DNA of 5,925 nt, taken from the NCBI GenBank assembly GCA_019745755.1, contig JAIESS010000166.1:1-5925 (forward strand). The letters are read 5' to 3'. This document shows, piece by piece, positions 5,487-5,925 of this stretch. The stretch's first letter is position 1, and every line of letters starts with the position of its first letter. The position numbers and the translations under genes are program-made. The DNA is from Alphaproteobacteria bacterium (GTDB lineage: Bacteria; Pseudomonadota; Alphaproteobacteria; Paracaedibacterales; JAKBAR01). The notes beneath the pieces were generated by a model, which did no database searches, had not been told where the DNA came from, and saw only the letters and a list, made by a program, of their open reading frames with translations.

Positions 5487-5520
5487 ATTCGTTTCCACAT
5501 CGGTAACGAAACGGATTTTT
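5487..5520 (+). terminator. Hairpin followed by T-run: attenuator or terminator ahead of the MFS gene
   Basis: ATTCGTTTC (5487-5495) pairs with GAAACGGAT (5508-5516) over nine positions, including one G-U, around a 12-base loop, followed by T5517-T5520. An alternative register pairs TTCGTT (5488-5493) with AACGAA (5505-5510), so two mutually exclusive folds exist. It lies between the short ORF and the MFS gene, as an attenuator would. The inverted CGTTTC/GAAACG halves could instead be a DNA operator for a dimeric repressor. Confidence 0.4.
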
Positions 5521-5569
5521 AGTGCCAAAAATTTCCCCTCCTGTTTTATGGAAAGAGGATACAATAACG

Positions 5570-5574
5570 AAGGA
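5570..5574 (+). promoter_or_regulatory. Ribosome binding site of the MFS gene
   Basis: AAGGA lies eight bases before the ATG at 5583 and fixes that start. TACAAT at 5560-5565 looks like a -10 box, but its start point would fall on this site and no -35 is seen, so it is not called a promoter. Confidence 0.6.
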
Positions 5575-5582
5575 TTTTTATC

Positions 5583-5925
5583 ATGACTGCGTTTATTCAA
5601 AAGCCAGCGATCTGGCTCATTATTCTTATTGTGGGATTACCACAATTTTCTGAAACTGTGTACACACCATCCTTGCCAGATATTGCTCGTGCCTTGCGTA
5701 CATCCGATACTATGGTGGAGTATACGCTTACGATTTACCTTTTTGCCTTTGCTCTTGGGACGCTTCTTTGGGGGCGTATCTCGGATCAGTACGGCCGAAA
5801 ACTTCCACTCCTCCTTGGCCTTGGCCTTTATTGTGTAGGCTGCATTGGATGTACTCTGGCCCCGTCCATTGACATACTACTCCTCAGCCGATTTATTCAA
5901 GCCTTTGGAGGCAGCACAGGCTCCA
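5583..5925 (+). CDS. MFS drug-resistance transporter, Bcr/CflA-like, N-terminal 114 residues (3' end outside window)
   Basis: Proton-driven inner-membrane exporter of the major facilitator superfamily, DHA1 type (12 helices expected); Bcr/CflA relatives export drugs such as bicyclomycin and chloramphenicol, and some export cysteine. The visible part covers about four helices: helix 1 at about 9-27 leading into YTPSLPDIA (27-35), helix 2 at about 45-63 containing TLTIYLFAFALGTLLWG, motif A GRISDQYGRK (64-73), helix 3 at about 74-93, and helix 4 at about 96-114 with the conserved Arg in SRFIQAFGGS (102-111). The YTPSLPDIA and RFIQAFGGS blocks favour Bcr/CflA over other MFS groups; substrate cannot be told. 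ATG 5583 has AAGGA eight bases upstream. The reading frame is intact to the window edge, leaving one unused base. It is divergent from the antiporter, and its leader may carry an attenuator. Confidence 0.93.
   Translation, partial: MTAFIQKPAIWLIILIVGLPQFSETVYTPSLPDIARALRTSDTMVEYTLTIYLFAFALGTLLWGRISDQYGRKLPLLLGLGLYCVGCIGCTLAPSIDILLLSRFIQAFGGSTGS

Larger units (their letters stand above)
5246..5582. other. 337 bp divergent regulatory spacer
   Basis: This spacer lies between the leftward antiporter gene and the rightward MFS gene and is very AT-rich in its first 200 bases. It contains a promoter candidate for each direction, an 8 bp direct repeat (5362-5369 and 5373-5380), a seven-codon ORF with a strong ribosome binding site (5447-5470), a hairpin with T-run (5487-5520), and the MFS ribosome binding site. 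No RNA gene or larger coding region is seen. Confidence 0.6.

Noticed and set aside
1..5925. Search for mobile elements, CRISPR arrays, toxin-antitoxin pairs, defence genes, tRNA or rRNA
   Set aside because: No transposase or integrase motifs, terminal inverted repeats, regularly spaced repeats or RNA gene signatures were seen on either strand.

Overview
The window looks like chromosome from an AT-rich Gram-negative bacterium. It carries lpxB, so the organism makes lipid A. Protein style, gene content and moderate GC suggest an alphaproteobacterium, possibly a Rickettsiales/Holosporales-like lineage; that placement is inference from a few proteins. There are seven substantial genes, one possible leader peptide, and no tRNA, rRNA, CRISPR array, transposase or integrase.

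Left block, minus strand (1-2408), transcribed right to left: two tandem paralogous genes for predicted exported or membrane-anchored proteins of a family I do not recognise (315 and 313 residues), then the 5' part of lpxB (lipid A disaccharide synthase), which runs off the left edge. Gaps are 49 and 37 bp, so the three could share a transcript. A hairpin with a T-rich tail lies between the paralogs. The usual lpxA/lpxI-type neighbours are not upstream of lpxB.

Middle (2577-3212, plus strand): engB/ysxC, a ribosome-assembly GTPase, divergent from the paralog pair across a 168 bp AT-rich spacer with a consensus-like TTGACA element. It converges on rnhB.

Right-middle block, minus strand (3274-5245): a CPA2-type (KefB/KefC-like) cation/proton antiporter without a C-terminal nucleotide-binding domain, followed by rnhB (RNase HII). 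The two overlap by 74 bp in different frames. RnhB has Cys in place of Arg in its conserved Gly-Arg-Gly motif.

Right end, plus strand: a 337 bp spacer (5246-5582), then the first 114 residues of a Bcr/CflA-like MFS drug exporter cut by the window edge. The spacer holds a seven-codon ORF with a strong ribosome binding site (MPKIVVV), followed by a 9 bp hairpin and a T-run. This arrangement is compatible with leader-peptide or attenuation control of the exporter.

The most novel material is the tandem exported-protein pair. The rest is housekeeping or ordinary transport, with some local peculiarities.
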